Positions 8,670 through 17,323 are shown, counted from the stretch's first letter. The stretch: 21,850 nt of DNA from an uncultured Paenibacillaceae bacterium (GCA_937957685.1 CALGAO010000148.1:1-21850); one strand, 5' to 3'. Made by a program: numbers and translations. Notes: generated from the letters alone by a model not told the origin.

Positions 8670-8675
8670 AGTTGG

Positions 8676-8714
8676 GTTGCATCCCTGATCAATCGCATTT
8701 GCCAGGGATACAAC
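8676..8714 (+). other. 12-bp inverted repeat at the predicted 5' end of the cyd leader
   Basis: GTTGCATCCCTG (8676-8687) pairs with CAGGGATACAAC (8703-8714) with one mismatch and a 15-nt loop. It starts 7 bp after the TATAAT box, so the cyd mRNA would begin with this stem-loop. It could stabilise the mRNA's 5' end or be a protein-binding operator; there is no T tract. Confidence 0.5.
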
Positions 8715-8776
8715 AACTTTGAAAGCAACGAGGTGTGGGCTGGATATGAAATGAGGATGAAGGGTGCCTGGCTATA

Positions 8777-8799
8777 TGTGAATGTGATTTCATTCACAA
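8777..8799 (+). promoter_or_regulatory. Rex-type operator in the cyd leader
   Basis: TGTGAT-TTCA-TTCACA (8783-8798), flanked by A and A, matches the Rex operator form TGTGAA-N4-TTCACA with one mismatch. It also lies within a larger palindrome, TGTGAATG (8777-8784) and CATTCACA (8791-8798). Rex is the NADH-sensing repressor known to control cydABCD in Bacillales and other Gram-positive bacteria. The site is about 80 bp before the cydA start and downstream of the candidate promoter, so it may block elongation or serve a nearer promoter that I did not find. Confidence 0.7.
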
Positions 8800-8877
8800 T
8801 TTGTTCATAAACATGGGGTTCCAATGTAACGGGGAAACACTGAACGTACAGCAAACCTAAGAAGGAGGATAACGTCA

Positions 8878-10302
8878 TTGGAAATCTTGGATCTGGCGAG
8901 GCTGCAGTTTGCGTTGACGACGATCTTTCATTTTATCTTTGTTCCGATATCGATTGGTCTGTCCCTGCTCATCGCTATCATGGAGACGATGTATGTAGTC
9001 AAGAATAAAAACAAGTACAAGGACATGGCAAAATTCTGGGGGAAGTTCCTGCTCATCAACTTCGCAGTGGGGATCGTCACCGGGATCCTGCAGGAATTTC
9101 AGTTTGGCATGAACTGGTCGGAATTCTCCCGATTCGTCGGGGATATCTTCGGGGCGCCCCTGGCGATCGAGGCGCTGCTCGCGTTCTTCCTCGAATCGAC
9201 GTTTATCGGCCTGTGGGTATTCGGTTGGGATCGGCTGCCGAAGAAGATTCACCTCCTGTGCATCTGGCTCGTCTCGATCGGCACGATGCTGTCGGCGCTG
9301 TGGATCCTGGCCGCCAATTCGTTCATGCAGCATCCGGTCGGGTATGCCATCAACAATGGCCGGGCGGAGATGACCGACCTGGTCGCTCTTCTGACCAACG
9401 GTCAACTGATCTGGGAGTTCCCGCATACCGTTGCCGGGGCGTTCGCCACCGGCGCATTCCTGGTGGCGGGCATCAGCGCCTGGAAGCTGCTGAAGAAGCG
9501 GAATGTGGAGTTCTTCCGCTCCTCCTTCAAGCTGTCCGTCTTCGTCGCTTGCATCGCGTCGATCGCCATCGCCCTGTTCGGCCATTCCCAGGCCCAGTAC
9601 CTGATGGACACGCAGCCGATGAAGATGGCGGCCTCCGAAGGGCTGTGGGAGACGAGCGACGACCCGGCGCCCTGGACGCTGTTCGCCGTCATCGACCCGG
9701 AAACGCAGGAGAACCGTTACGAGGTCAAGATTCCGTATCTGCTCAGCTTCCTGTCCTACAGCAAATTCTCCGGTTCCGTGCCGGGCATGAACGATCTGCA
9801 GGCGCAGTATGAGGAATTGTACGGACCGGGAGACTATATTCCGCCTGTTCGCACGACGTTCTGGAGCTTCCGCATCATGGTGGGCGCCGGCATGCTGATG
9901 ATCCTGCTCAGCCTGTATGGGGCTTACAGGGCGATTCGCAAGAGGCTTGACCAGATGCCCCGCTGGTTCCTGGTCAGCATGATCATCGCGATCTTCATGC
10001 CGTTCATCGCCAATACCGCAGGCTGGATCATGACGGAGATCGGCAGACAGCCGTGGACGGTGTTTGGCTTGCTGACGGTGGAGGATGCGGTGTCGCCCGG
10101 CGTTACGGCGGGTGAGATCTGGTTCTCCCTGATTTCCTTCACCTCGATCTATCTGATCCTGCTGGCCGTGCTCATCTGGCTGTTCGTCCGGACGGCGCGC
10201 AGGGGGCCGACGCCGGAAGATCGTCATGATGCGATGGCAGGCGGTTATGATCCATATTCGGTTAATCCGGCACAAGGAGGCGGTCCAATTGTCACTCCAT
10301 GA
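8878..10302 (+). CDS. cydA: Cytochrome bd ubiquinol oxidase subunit I
   Basis: The 474-aa membrane protein carries the haem ligands of the bd-type quinol oxidase. H18 (in TIFHFIFVP) corresponds to the b595 ligand, H183 (FPHTVAG) and M334 (FRIM) to the b558 ligands, and E98/E106 (IEALLAFFLEST) to conserved glutamates of the haem region. GRQPW at 389-393 is the subunit I signature. The periplasmic quinol-binding Q loop is short, as in most Firmicutes, compared with the long loop of E. coli. The start is TTG at 8878, nine bases after AAGGAGG (8862-8868); no ATG is available nearby. It overlaps cydB by 14 nt. The enzyme reduces O2 to water at low oxygen with quinol as donor. Confidence 0.98.
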   Translation: MEILDLARLQFALTTIFHFIFVPISIGLSLLIAIMETMYVVKNKNKYKDMAKFWGKFLLINFAVGIVTGILQEFQFGMNWSEFSRFVGDIFGAPLAIEALLAFFLESTFIGLWVFGWDRLPKKIHLLCIWLVSIGTMLSALWILAANSFMQHPVGYAINNGRAEMTDLVALLTNGQLIWEFPHTVAGAFATGAFLVAGISAWKLLKKRNVEFFRSSFKLSVFVACIASIAIALFGHSQAQYLMDTQPMKMAASEGLWETSDDPAPWTLFAVIDPETQENRYEVKIPYLLSFLSYSKFSGSVPGMNDLQAQYEELYGPGDYIPPVRTTFWSFRIMVGAGMLMILLSLYGAYRAIRKRLDQMPRWFLVSMIIAIFMPFIANTAGWIMTEIGRQPWTVFGLLTVEDAVSPGVTAGEIWFSLISFTSIYLILLAVLIWLFVRTARRGPTPEDRHDAMAGGYDPYSVNPAQGGGPIVTP

Positions 10303-11302
10303 TCTCTGGTTTATCCTGATCTCTGTTCTGTTCGCCGGTTTCTTCTTCCTGGAGGGCTTTGATTTCGGCGTCGGGATGTCCACTCGTCTGCTGGCGAGAG
10401 GAAACACGGAACGCAGGGTACTGATCAATACGATCGGCCCGTTCTGGGACGCCAATGAAGTGTGGCTCATCACCGCGGCCGGCGCGATGTTCGCGGCGTT
10501 CCCGCATTGGTACTCCACGATGTTCAGCGGATATTATATCCTGCTGACGCTGATCCTGCTTGCGCTGATCGTCCGAGCTGTGGCCTTCGAGTTCCGCGCC
10601 AAGGCGGACGGCGTGTGGTGGAAGCGCACGTGGGACTTCTGCATCTTCATCGGCAGCCTGCTGCCGCCGTTGCTGTTCGGCATGATGTTCGCCAGCATGG
10701 CCAGCGGCATGCCGATCGGCGAGAATATGGTGATGCGGGCGGATCTCAGCGACTGGATCAATGGCTTCACGCTGTGGAGCGGCCTGACGGTCACCGGCCT
10801 GTGCCTGCTGCACGGCCTGACCTTCCTGACGCTTCGCACATCGGGAGAGCTGCGCGAGCGCGCGCGGAAGCTGGCCTCCCGCCTGCTTCCATGGGTCGCC
10901 TTGATGCTGGCTGCGCTGGCGGGCTGGTCACTGTTGGAGACCGATCTGTTCGAGGACCGGTTCATGGTCTGGCTGGTCGCGGCGGCTGTGGGACTGGCAG
11001 CAGCGGTGCTGGCCGGATACTTCCTGCATCGCAAGCGGGAGGGCTGGGCCTTCGCCATGACCGGCTTGCTGATCCTGGTATCCGTTGCGACGCTGTTCAT
11101 CGGCCTGTTCCCCCGGGTGATGATCAGCTCGCTGGACAGCGCCTATGACCTCACGGTGGCGAACGCATCCTCCAGCCCTTATACGCTAAAGGCGATGACG
11201 ATCGTGGCCTGTGTGCTCCTGCCGTTCGTGCTCGGGTATCAGGTATGGAGCTATTACGTATTCCGCAAGCGGGTCAGCGAACGGGATCATCTGGAGTATT
11301 GA
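10289..11302 (+). CDS. cydB: Cytochrome bd ubiquinol oxidase subunit II
   Basis: The 337-aa integral membrane subunit pairs with CydA. The start is TTG at 10289, nine bases after AAGGAGG (10274-10280), inside the end of cydA; this gives the expected N-terminus MSLHDLWFILISVLFAGFF. Signature segments are EGFDFGVG (D25) and GPFWDANEVWL (W53, D54), which include acidic residues linked to the proton pathway in the E. coli enzyme. The length matches the family (about 335-340). The gene's stop is followed within 7 bp by the next start, so translation is coupled. Confidence 0.97.
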   Translation: MSLHDLWFILISVLFAGFFFLEGFDFGVGMSTRLLARGNTERRVLINTIGPFWDANEVWLITAAGAMFAAFPHWYSTMFSGYYILLTLILLALIVRAVAFEFRAKADGVWWKRTWDFCIFIGSLLPPLLFGMMFASMASGMPIGENMVMRADLSDWINGFTLWSGLTVTGLCLLHGLTFLTLRTSGELRERARKLASRLLPWVALMLAALAGWSLLETDLFEDRFMVWLVAAAVGLAAAVLAGYFLHRKREGWAFAMTGLLILVSVATLFIGLFPRVMISSLDSAYDLTVANASSSPYTLKAMTIVACVLLPFVLGYQVWSYYVFRKRVSERDHLEY

Positions 11303-11308
11303 TGACGG

Positions 11309-13123
11309 ATGGACAAGACGCTGCTGTCGCTCAGGGGGATCAGGCCGGCCATGCTGGTGATCGGCATGCTGTCGCTCCTCCAGGCCCTGGCGATCATCGG
11401 CCAGGCGCTGTCGCTCGCTGAGGCTGTCACGCTGCTGTTCCAGGGCGGGACGGCCGCCGAGGTGCTGCGGCCGCTCATCACGTTCGTCGCCGCATGGGTC
11501 GCTCGCCATACGGCAGTGTGGTCGCAGCGGCTGTGCGCGGGGCGATTCGCGGAGCGAACGGGCGAGACGCTGCGATCGAAGCTGGCGGAGCGGCTGTTTG
11601 AGCGCGGGCCGGCTCATGCGGCGCGCACAGGCAGCGGTCGGCTCGTCACGCTGACGCTCGACGGTGTCGACCGATTCCGCTCCTATCTGGAATTGACGGT
11701 TATCCGGACGACGGACATGGCGCTGGTGACAGCGCTGCTGCTCATTGCCGTCTACGCGCTGGACGTCGCCTCGGGGCTGATCCTCACCTTTACGATGCCT
11801 GTCCTGATCGGCTTTTTCGTCCTGCTCGGCTATGCCGCCCGCCGCATGGCGGACCGACAGTACCGCAGCTTCCAGGTGCTGGCCCAACATTTCACCGATG
11901 TGCTGCGGGGGCTTGCCACCCTGAAATTTCTCGGCCGCAGCCGCGATTACGCCGGGGTCGTGGAGCAGGTCAGCGACCGGTACCGGACGGCCACGATGCG
12001 GACGCTCCGGGTGGCCTTCCTGTCCTCGTTCGCCCTGGATTTCTTCAGCACGCTGTCGGTCGCGTTTGTCGCCGTCGGCCTCGGACTGCGCCTGATCAGC
12101 GGCGGCATCGGCCTGGAAGCCGCGCTGGCGGTGCTGCTGCTGGCGCCGGAGTATTTCCTGCCGGTTCGCCTGTTTGGCTCGGACTACCACGCCTCGCTCG
12201 ATGGCAAGGAGGCCTGGACGGCGATCCGGGAGGTAATCGGGGAGACACGCGCCCCGGACGCATTTGTCGGGACGTCGCAAGCAGACGGCCGATCCGACGC
12301 CGGGAGGCAGGTCGAGGATGTCCCGGACAGGCAACCGGATCACGCAGCCCGATCAGCGACGAGCGCACCCTGGCTGGAGCTGTCCGATATCCATGTCTCG
12401 GGTGAGGGGGGCATGTCGCGCCTCTCCGGGATCACGGCTTCCCTGGGCCACGACCATCGCAAGATCGGCATCGTCGGGATGAGCGGAGCCGGCAAGACAA
12501 CCTTGTTGAACGTGCTGGGTGGCTTTCTTGAGCCGGAATCGGGGCAGGTGAGGATCGCCGGGCTGCCGCTCGCTGGCGACGCGAAGCGGAAGTGGCAGCA
12601 GGAACTGTCCTTGATCCCGCAGCGCCCTTATCTGTTCGCCGCCAGCATCGCCGACAATGTCCGTTTCTACGAGCCGGAGGCGAGCGACGAGCAGGTGCTG
12701 CAGGCGCTGGCCGATGTCGGGCTCGCGGAGTTGGTCGCCCGGCTGCCTCACGGCATTCACGAACGCATCGGCGATGGCGGACGGGCGCTGAGCGGCGGTC
12801 AGGCGCATCGCATCGCGCTCGCCAGAGCGCTGGTCGGCAGGCGATCGGTATGGCTGCTGGACGAACCTACCGCTCATCTTGACGTGGAGACGGAGCTGGA
12901 ACTGAAGGAAACGATGTTGAAGCTGTTTGAAGGACGCCGGGTCTTCCTGGCTACCCATCGCTTGCATTGGATGAAGGAGATGGACTGGATCTGGGTATTG
13001 AAGGACGGCAGACTGGCGGAAGCCGGCACGCATGAGCAATTGCTCGCACGCCAGGGCGTATATCGCAGCATGATGGAGGCTGCCATGGAGGAGGTGGAGC
13101 TCGGTGAGGAAGACCATCGATAA
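11309..13123 (+). CDS. cydD: Thiol reductant ABC exporter, CydD-type subunit
   Basis: The 604-aa fused permease-ATPase is the first of two ABC half-transporters required for cytochrome bd assembly. Transmembrane helices occupy about residues 10-290. The nucleotide-binding domain has Walker A GMSGAGKTT (390-398), signature LSGGQ (494-498) and Walker B VWLLDEPT (D518, E519), all intact. Between the domains lies an unusually long polar linker of about 45 residues (RAPDAFVGTSQADGRSDAG onward). CydDC was described as a cysteine/glutathione exporter; a haem-transport role has also been proposed. In B. subtilis nomenclature this first subunit is called CydC. The ATG at 11309 has only a weak upstream GGAG, consistent with coupling to cydB. 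Confidence 0.93.
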   Translation: MDKTLLSLRGIRPAMLVIGMLSLLQALAIIGQALSLAEAVTLLFQGGTAAEVLRPLITFVAAWVARHTAVWSQRLCAGRFAERTGETLRSKLAERLFERGPAHAARTGSGRLVTLTLDGVDRFRSYLELTVIRTTDMALVTALLLIAVYALDVASGLILTFTMPVLIGFFVLLGYAARRMADRQYRSFQVLAQHFTDVLRGLATLKFLGRSRDYAGVVEQVSDRYRTATMRTLRVAFLSSFALDFFSTLSVAFVAVGLGLRLISGGIGLEAALAVLLLAPEYFLPVRLFGSDYHASLDGKEAWTAIREVIGETRAPDAFVGTSQADGRSDAGRQVEDVPDRQPDHAARSATSAPWLELSDIHVSGEGGMSRLSGITASLGHDHRKIGIVGMSGAGKTTLLNVLGGFLEPESGQVRIAGLPLAGDAKRKWQQELSLIPQRPYLFAASIADNVRFYEPEASDEQVLQALADVGLAELVARLPHGIHERIGDGGRALSGGQAHRIALARALVGRRSVWLLDEPTAHLDVETELELKETMLKLFEGRRVFLATHRLHWMKEMDWIWVLKDGRLAEAGTHEQLLARQGVYRSMMEAAMEEVELGEEDHR

Positions 13124-14873
13124 TCGCACGAAGGGCTGGATCCTGCCGCATCTGCGGGAGCACCCCTGGCGCTTCCTCGCGGCGTCACTGGCCGGTCTGC
13201 TGGCCGTCGCCTGCGCCGGCGCCCTGCTGTTCACCTCGGGGTATCTGATCTCCCGGTCGGCGCTCCGGCCGGAGAATGTCCTGATGGTCTACGTGCCGAT
13301 CGTGCTGGTGCGCGCCTTCGGCTTCAGCAAGGCCGTCGTGCAGTACCTGGAACGGTTGGTCAGCCACGATACGGTGCTGCGCATCCTCTCCCGCATGCGT
13401 GTCAGGCTGTACCGCATCATCGAGCCGCAGGCGCTGCAGCTCCATACCCGCCACCGGACAGGCGATCTGCTGGGATTGCTCGCGGAGGATATCGAACAGC
13501 TGCAGAACGTCTTCCTGCGCCTCATCCTTCCGGCAACAACGGCGGTCCTGATCTATGGAGCGGGCATCATCGCCCTCGGTCTCATGGATGTCCGATTCGC
13601 CCTGTGGATGGCGCTGTACTGCGGCTTCTGGTTCTTCACCGTCCCGGTCTTCGCCCTGTTCGTCTCGCGCAGGATGCGCATCAGCAGCAAAGCTCAGCGG
13701 AGCCTGGCCTATCGGGAGCTGACGGACGGCATCTTCGGCATGAGCGACTGGCTGCTGAGCGGCCGGATGGCGAGCTTCCTGGGCGACTTCTCGAAACGAC
13801 AGGCGAAGATGGCGGAAGCGGATCGCAGGCTGCGCCGCTCGGAGTGGCGGATCCAGTGGCTGACGCAATGTCTGATCGGCGGGGCGATCGTGCTCCTGAC
13901 GCTCTGGGCTGCGGGGCAGAGCGCAAGCGGCGCCTTTCCTCCGGAATGGATCGCCGCCTGTGCCCTGATTGGATTCGCCTTGCTGGACGCGCTGGCGAAA
14001 GCGGGCGAGACCGTCATGCGCGCGACCGATTATCGCGACTCCGTGCGGCGGCTTCAGGCAGTGGAACAGGCGGGCCACCAGCATCCCGAACCGGAGCATC
14101 CCGAACCGGCGCCTGTCTCCGGCGACGGCGCTGCGCAGCCAGCGGCAGCGTCGGGACTTCGCCTCATCAACGTCAGCTATCGCCATCCCGGCTCCGAAGC
14201 ATGGACCCTCGAGGACATCAATCTGGAGGTTCCGGCGGGCAGCCGGGTGGCGCTCCTCGGCCGCAGCGGCGCCGGCAAGACGACGCTGCTGCACCTGATC
14301 CAGGGAGAGCTGACGCCTGACCGCGGCCTGATCGAGACAGGCGGCACGCCCGTCAGCAGGATGCGGTCAGATCAGATGCGGCCATTCGCCGTCCTGAATC
14401 AGCAACCGTACCTGTTCGACACCACCTTGTCAGGCAATATCCGCCTGGGCAGACCTGACGCCACGGATGAGGAGGTCCGCGAAGCGGCGGAGATGGCGGG
14501 ACTCGGCGGGCTGCTCGCGACGTTGCCGGACGGTCTCGACACGCGAGTGCGGGAGGCCGGCGAACGATTCTCCGGCGGAGAGCGGCAGCGGATCGCCCTG
14601 GCGCGCGTCCTGCTGCAGGATCGGCCGATCGTCCTGCTCGACGAGCCGACGGTCGGGCTTGATCCGCTGACGGAGCGGGCGCTGCTTTCCACCATGTTCG
14701 CTGCGCTTCGCGGCAGGACGCTGCTCTGGATCACCCACCACCTGATCGGCATGGAGCATATGGATCAGATCGTGTTTCTCGATCGCGGCCGCATCGTCAT
14801 GCAGGGGACGCATCAGCAGCTGATGCGGGAGCAGGAGAGATACCGCAGGCTGTATGCCCTGGATCGGATATGA
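13104..14873 (+). CDS. cydC: Thiol reductant ABC exporter, CydC-type subunit
   Basis: The 589-aa second half-transporter (CydD in B. subtilis naming) starts at GTG 13104 within the end of the preceding gene, after GGAGGTGGAG. The N-terminal membrane domain contains the family-typical TSGYLISRSALRP and VQYLERLVSHD. The ATPase domain has Walker A GRSGAGKTT (386-394), signature FSGGE (489-493) and Walker B IVLLDEPT (D513, E514). The interdomain linker is proline/glutamate-rich and contains a small duplication (HPEPE HPEPA). It is the last gene of the cyd operon. The genes overlap or nearly abut throughout, implying one transcript and balanced synthesis. Confidence 0.93.
   Translation: MRKTIDNRTKGWILPHLREHPWRFLAASLAGLLAVACAGALLFTSGYLISRSALRPENVLMVYVPIVLVRAFGFSKAVVQYLERLVSHDTVLRILSRMRVRLYRIIEPQALQLHTRHRTGDLLGLLAEDIEQLQNVFLRLILPATTAVLIYGAGIIALGLMDVRFALWMALYCGFWFFTVPVFALFVSRRMRISSKAQRSLAYRELTDGIFGMSDWLLSGRMASFLGDFSKRQAKMAEADRRLRRSEWRIQWLTQCLIGGAIVLLTLWAAGQSASGAFPPEWIAACALIGFALLDALAKAGETVMRATDYRDSVRRLQAVEQAGHQHPEPEHPEPAPVSGDGAAQPAAASGLRLINVSYRHPGSEAWTLEDINLEVPAGSRVALLGRSGAGKTTLLHLIQGELTPDRGLIETGGTPVSRMRSDQMRPFAVLNQQPYLFDTTLSGNIRLGRPDATDEEVREAAEMAGLGGLLATLPDGLDTRVREAGERFSGGERQRIALARVLLQDRPIVLLDEPTVGLDPLTERALLSTMFAALRGRTLLWITHHLIGMEHMDQIVFLDRGRIVMQGTHQQLMREQERYRRLYALDRI
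14081..14110 (+). repeat. 15-bp tandem duplication inside cydC
   Basis: Two adjacent 15-bp units (14081-14095 and 14096-14110), each starting GCATCCCGAACCGG, differ only in the last base. They encode HPEPE and HPEPA in the flexible linker between the membrane and ATPase domains, so copy-number change would be in frame and tolerated. Confidence 0.85.
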
Positions 14874-14941
14874 CCGTATGCGGGGTTGAACCGAATCCGG
14901 ACTCACTTGCAAATTGCATTCTTTAACTTTGGAACCGTATA

Positions 14942-14950
14942 TGCTACAAT
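14942..14950 (+). promoter_or_regulatory. Extended -10 promoter upstream of the GNAT gene
   Basis: TGCTACAAT (14942-14950) fits an extended -10 sigma-A element (TGn-TANAAT). A partial -35 (TTTAAC, 14922-14927) lies 17 bp upstream. It would give a leader of about 150 nt before the acetyltransferase start. Confidence 0.6.
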
Positions 14951-14956
14951 CATGGG

Positions 14957-14980
14957 AGCACAGATTATTGCATCTGTGCT
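14957..14980 (+). other. 9-bp stem-loop at the predicted mRNA 5' end, GNAT leader
   Basis: AGCACAGAT (14957-14965) pairs perfectly with ATCTGTGCT (14972-14980) around a 6-nt loop, starting about 7 bp after the TACAAT box. Only TTTA follows, so it is at best a weak terminator for the cyd operon; a 5' stabilising hairpin is equally possible. Confidence 0.5.
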
Positions 14981-15037
14981 TTACTATGTTAATGTCGCAA
15001 AGTGTCAGCCGCGCGATCCATCCGAATGTCCTATAAG

Positions 15038-15100
15038 CCCTGCAGATGCCCTGCCGCATCTCTCCCTGTCGCCATATGCTAGGGTAGTTGCAGGGGAGGG
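15038..15100 (+). promoter_or_regulatory. Leader segment able to mask the GNAT ribosome binding site
   Basis: CCCTGCA (15038-15044) is complementary to TGCAGGG (15089-15095), which overlaps the Shine-Dalgarno GGGGAGGG (15093-15100). A second C/T-rich stretch, CTCTCCCTG (about 15059-15067), could pair with the same bases (CAGGGGAG) with one bulge. Two alternative anti-Shine-Dalgarno segments are compatible with translational control. I recognise no known riboswitch family. Confidence 0.35.
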
Positions 15101-15106
15101 ATTGCC

Positions 15107-15550
15107 GTGATCAGAAGGGCATCGTACCACAAGGACAAGGAGCAGATCGTTCGACTGGTCTATCAGGAGTTGTTTCCATTCACGAGGCGCACCTTGCCCG
15201 GAGTGAGATTCTCCAGGAAGGATGTTCTGTTCCGGTTGCGAAACCGGGACACGTTTGTTAAAGTGGGGAAGTATGGGCGCATCAGCGGGTTCATCATGAC
15301 GTATGCGGGGCCGAGAGAGATGATCATCGATCTTCTGGCCGTGGACTCGCATGAACAGAACCGCGGCATCGGCTCAGCGCTGATGGCGGTGGCCGAGCGG
15401 CTCGCCTGGCGCAAGGGGCTGAATGGCGTCCGCCTGTACGTGGATGCGTCGAACGTGAAGGCGATGCGCTTCTATTCGAAGCACGGCTTTACTCCGGTCG
15501 GATATATTCTCGAGATGAGATGCTACGTGTTTCGAAAGCCTCTCGGATAG
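15107..15550 (+). CDS. GNAT-family N-acetyltransferase
   Basis: The 147-aa protein has the GNAT fold: beta4-alpha3 motif A LLAVDSHEQNRGIGSAL with the acetyl-CoA pyrophosphate-binding Q84-x-x-G87-x-G89, and a C-terminal motif B region (LYVDASNVKAMRFYSKHGF) common to the family. The length is complete. GTG at 15107 is six bases after GGGGAGGG. The substrate cannot be told from sequence; it may be a small molecule or a protein N-terminus. It sits alone between the cyd operon and zwf, with its own promoter and a structured leader. Confidence 0.9.
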   Translation: MIRRASYHKDKEQIVRLVYQELFPFTRRTLPGVRFSRKDVLFRLRNRDTFVKVGKYGRISGFIMTYAGPREMIIDLLAVDSHEQNRGIGSALMAVAERLAWRKGLNGVRLYVDASNVKAMRFYSKHGFTPVGYILEMRCYVFRKPLG

Positions 15551-15626
15551 ACAGGCTTGGGGGAACTTGCGAAGACCTACTAAATCCATGGTTTTAATCA
15601 AAATTCGATGGCGTCCTGCCGACGAA

Positions 15627-15632
15627 TATGCT
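15627..15632 (+). promoter_or_regulatory. Possible -10 box of zwf
   Basis: TATGCT lies about 42 bp before the zwf start in an AT-rich stretch (15584-15660). No good -35 is seen at the right distance, so this is tentative. Confidence 0.3.
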
Positions 15633-15674
15633 AAACTAAACCAAATCAGATTACATATAGGAAAGTGATGAGAT

Positions 15675-17237
15675 ATGGGACCACTGTCAAACGGGAAATC
15701 CACTGCGGGAGGAGCTTTGTTCTTCATCTTCGGAGCGACAGGAGACCTGGCCAAGCGCAAGCTGTTCCCGGCAATCTTCAGCCTGTATCGCGAGGGGAAG
15801 CTGGCAGACAATTTCGCGGTGATCGGCCTGGCGCGCCGACCGAAGACCCATGAGCAGTTCCGCCAGGATGTGCATGATTCGATCATGGAGTTCGCTCGTC
15901 ACAAGAAGTTTACGGATGCGGAGTGGGCGGAATTCGCGAAGCATTTCACATATATGTCGCTGGATATCAACAACCTGGATGGCTTCAGACAGTTGAAGGC
16001 GCATACGGAAGCGATCGAAAGCGAGTTCCACATCGCCGGCAACCGCCTGTTCTATCTGGCGCTTGCGCCTGAGCATTTCGGTCCTGTGGCCGAGAACCTG
16101 AAACAGGGCGGGCTGCTTGACAGCGCGGGCTGGCATCGCCTCGTGATCGAGAAGCCGTTCGGCTACGATCAGCATTCCGCCGCTTCGCTCAACGAAGAGA
16201 TCACCAGCGTCTTCCATGAGGATGAGATCTACCGGATCGACCATTACCTGGGCAAGGAGATGGTGCAGAACATCGAGGTGGTTCGTTTCTCCAACGCCCT
16301 GTTCGAGCCGCTCTGGAACAACAAATACATCGCCAACGTGCAGATCACGATGAGCGAGACGGTAGGAGTGGAGGAGCGCGGCGCATACTATGAGAAGTCA
16401 GGCACGCTGCGCGACATGGTGCAGAACCATATGCTGCAGATGCTGACGATGATCGCCATGGAGCCGCCGAGCAGACTGCATCCGGAGGCGATCCGCGACG
16501 AGAAGGTGAAGGTCCTTCGCTCGCTGCGCCGCTTCGAGTCGCGCGAGGATGTGCTGAAACACGTGGTGCGCGGCCAATATGCGAGGGGCGTGAAGAAGGG
16601 CGTCGAACTGCCAGCCTATCGGGAGGAGCCTGGCGTTAACCCGGCGTCCGTGACCGATACGTTCTTCGCGGCCAAGCTGTATGTAGACAATTTCCGTTGG
16701 GCCGGCGTGCCGTTCTATATTCGCACGGGCAAGCGGCTGGCGGCCAAGAGCACGGAGGTTGTCATCGAGTTCAAGAATGTGCCGGAGCGGATGTACTTCG
16801 CCCGGAACAACAACCTCGAGCCGAACCTTCTGGTGTTCCGCGTGAACCCCATGGAGGGCATCTACTTCAAGATGAATGCGAAGAACCCGGGCGGCGACGG
16901 CTTCACCAATGTCGTGCCGGTCGCTGTCGATTTCTGCCAGAGCTGCAGGGTCGGGTACAATACGCCGGAAGCTTACGAGCGTCTGCTGCTCGATGCGGTC
17001 AGGGGCGACTCGACCTACTTCACCCGCTGGGATGAGGTATCCCTGGCATGGAAATTCATCGACCGGATCGCCGAAGCCTGGAATCAGGATTCCAGCGACC
17101 TGACCTATTATCCCGCAGGAAGCTGGGGGCCTGAGGAGTCGCATCAGCTGCTGGCGCGGGACGGCTTCAAGTGGTGGCCGGTTCAGGGACAGGAGGAAGA
17201 CTCGGTCATCTGGACGGTCAGCGGCGCGGGAATCTGA
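15675..17237 (+). CDS. zwf: Glucose-6-phosphate 1-dehydrogenase
   Basis: The 520-aa enzyme converts glucose 6-phosphate and NADP+ to 6-phosphogluconolactone and NADPH, the entry of the oxidative pentose-phosphate pathway. The N-terminal nucleotide-binding motif GATGDLAKRK is at 20-29, EKPFGYD at 159-165, and the active-site signature RIDHYLGK at 187-194. The C-terminal domain is complete (AWNQ...YPAGSWGP). The length is slightly above the usual 480-500 because of a short N-terminal lead. The start ATG 15675 follows a modest AGGAAAG (15659-15665); no better internal start precedes the nucleotide-binding motif. No pgl or gnd gene is adjacent. Confidence 0.97.
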   Translation: MGPLSNGKSTAGGALFFIFGATGDLAKRKLFPAIFSLYREGKLADNFAVIGLARRPKTHEQFRQDVHDSIMEFARHKKFTDAEWAEFAKHFTYMSLDINNLDGFRQLKAHTEAIESEFHIAGNRLFYLALAPEHFGPVAENLKQGGLLDSAGWHRLVIEKPFGYDQHSAASLNEEITSVFHEDEIYRIDHYLGKEMVQNIEVVRFSNALFEPLWNNKYIANVQITMSETVGVEERGAYYEKSGTLRDMVQNHMLQMLTMIAMEPPSRLHPEAIRDEKVKVLRSLRRFESREDVLKHVVRGQYARGVKKGVELPAYREEPGVNPASVTDTFFAAKLYVDNFRWAGVPFYIRTGKRLAAKSTEVVIEFKNVPERMYFARNNNLEPNLLVFRVNPMEGIYFKMNAKNPGGDGFTNVVPVAVDFCQSCRVGYNTPEAYERLLLDAVRGDSTYFTRWDEVSLAWKFIDRIAEAWNQDSSDLTYYPAGSWGPEESHQLLARDGFKWWPVQGQEEDSVIWTVSGAGI

Positions 17238-17323
17238 GTCATCATGGCCCGGGAGACAGACGCCCCAACCGAATCTATGGATAGATAACTGATACAGAAG
17301 ATAGAAGGAAGGATCAAACGAAG

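Noticed and set aside
8484..8810. 108-codon open frame in the cydA upstream region
   Set aside because: It crosses a terminator, the promoter and the Rex operator, lacks a ribosome binding site and resembles no family.
8875..10518. 547-codon open frame on the minus strand
   Set aside because: It lies wholly opposite cydA and the start of cydB; its composition (rich in R, Q, H, D) is typical of an antisense frame over high-GC coding DNA, and it has no recognisable domain.
15081..15094. AGGGTAGTTGC resembling a T-box motif before the GNAT gene
   Set aside because: The match to the AGGGTGGNACCGCG T-box is poor, there is no specifier stem or terminator, and an acetyltransferase is not a usual T-box target.
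14886..15110. 74-codon open frame between cydC and the GNAT gene
   Set aside because: No ribosome binding site; it overlaps the promoter and leader structures and has no family likeness.
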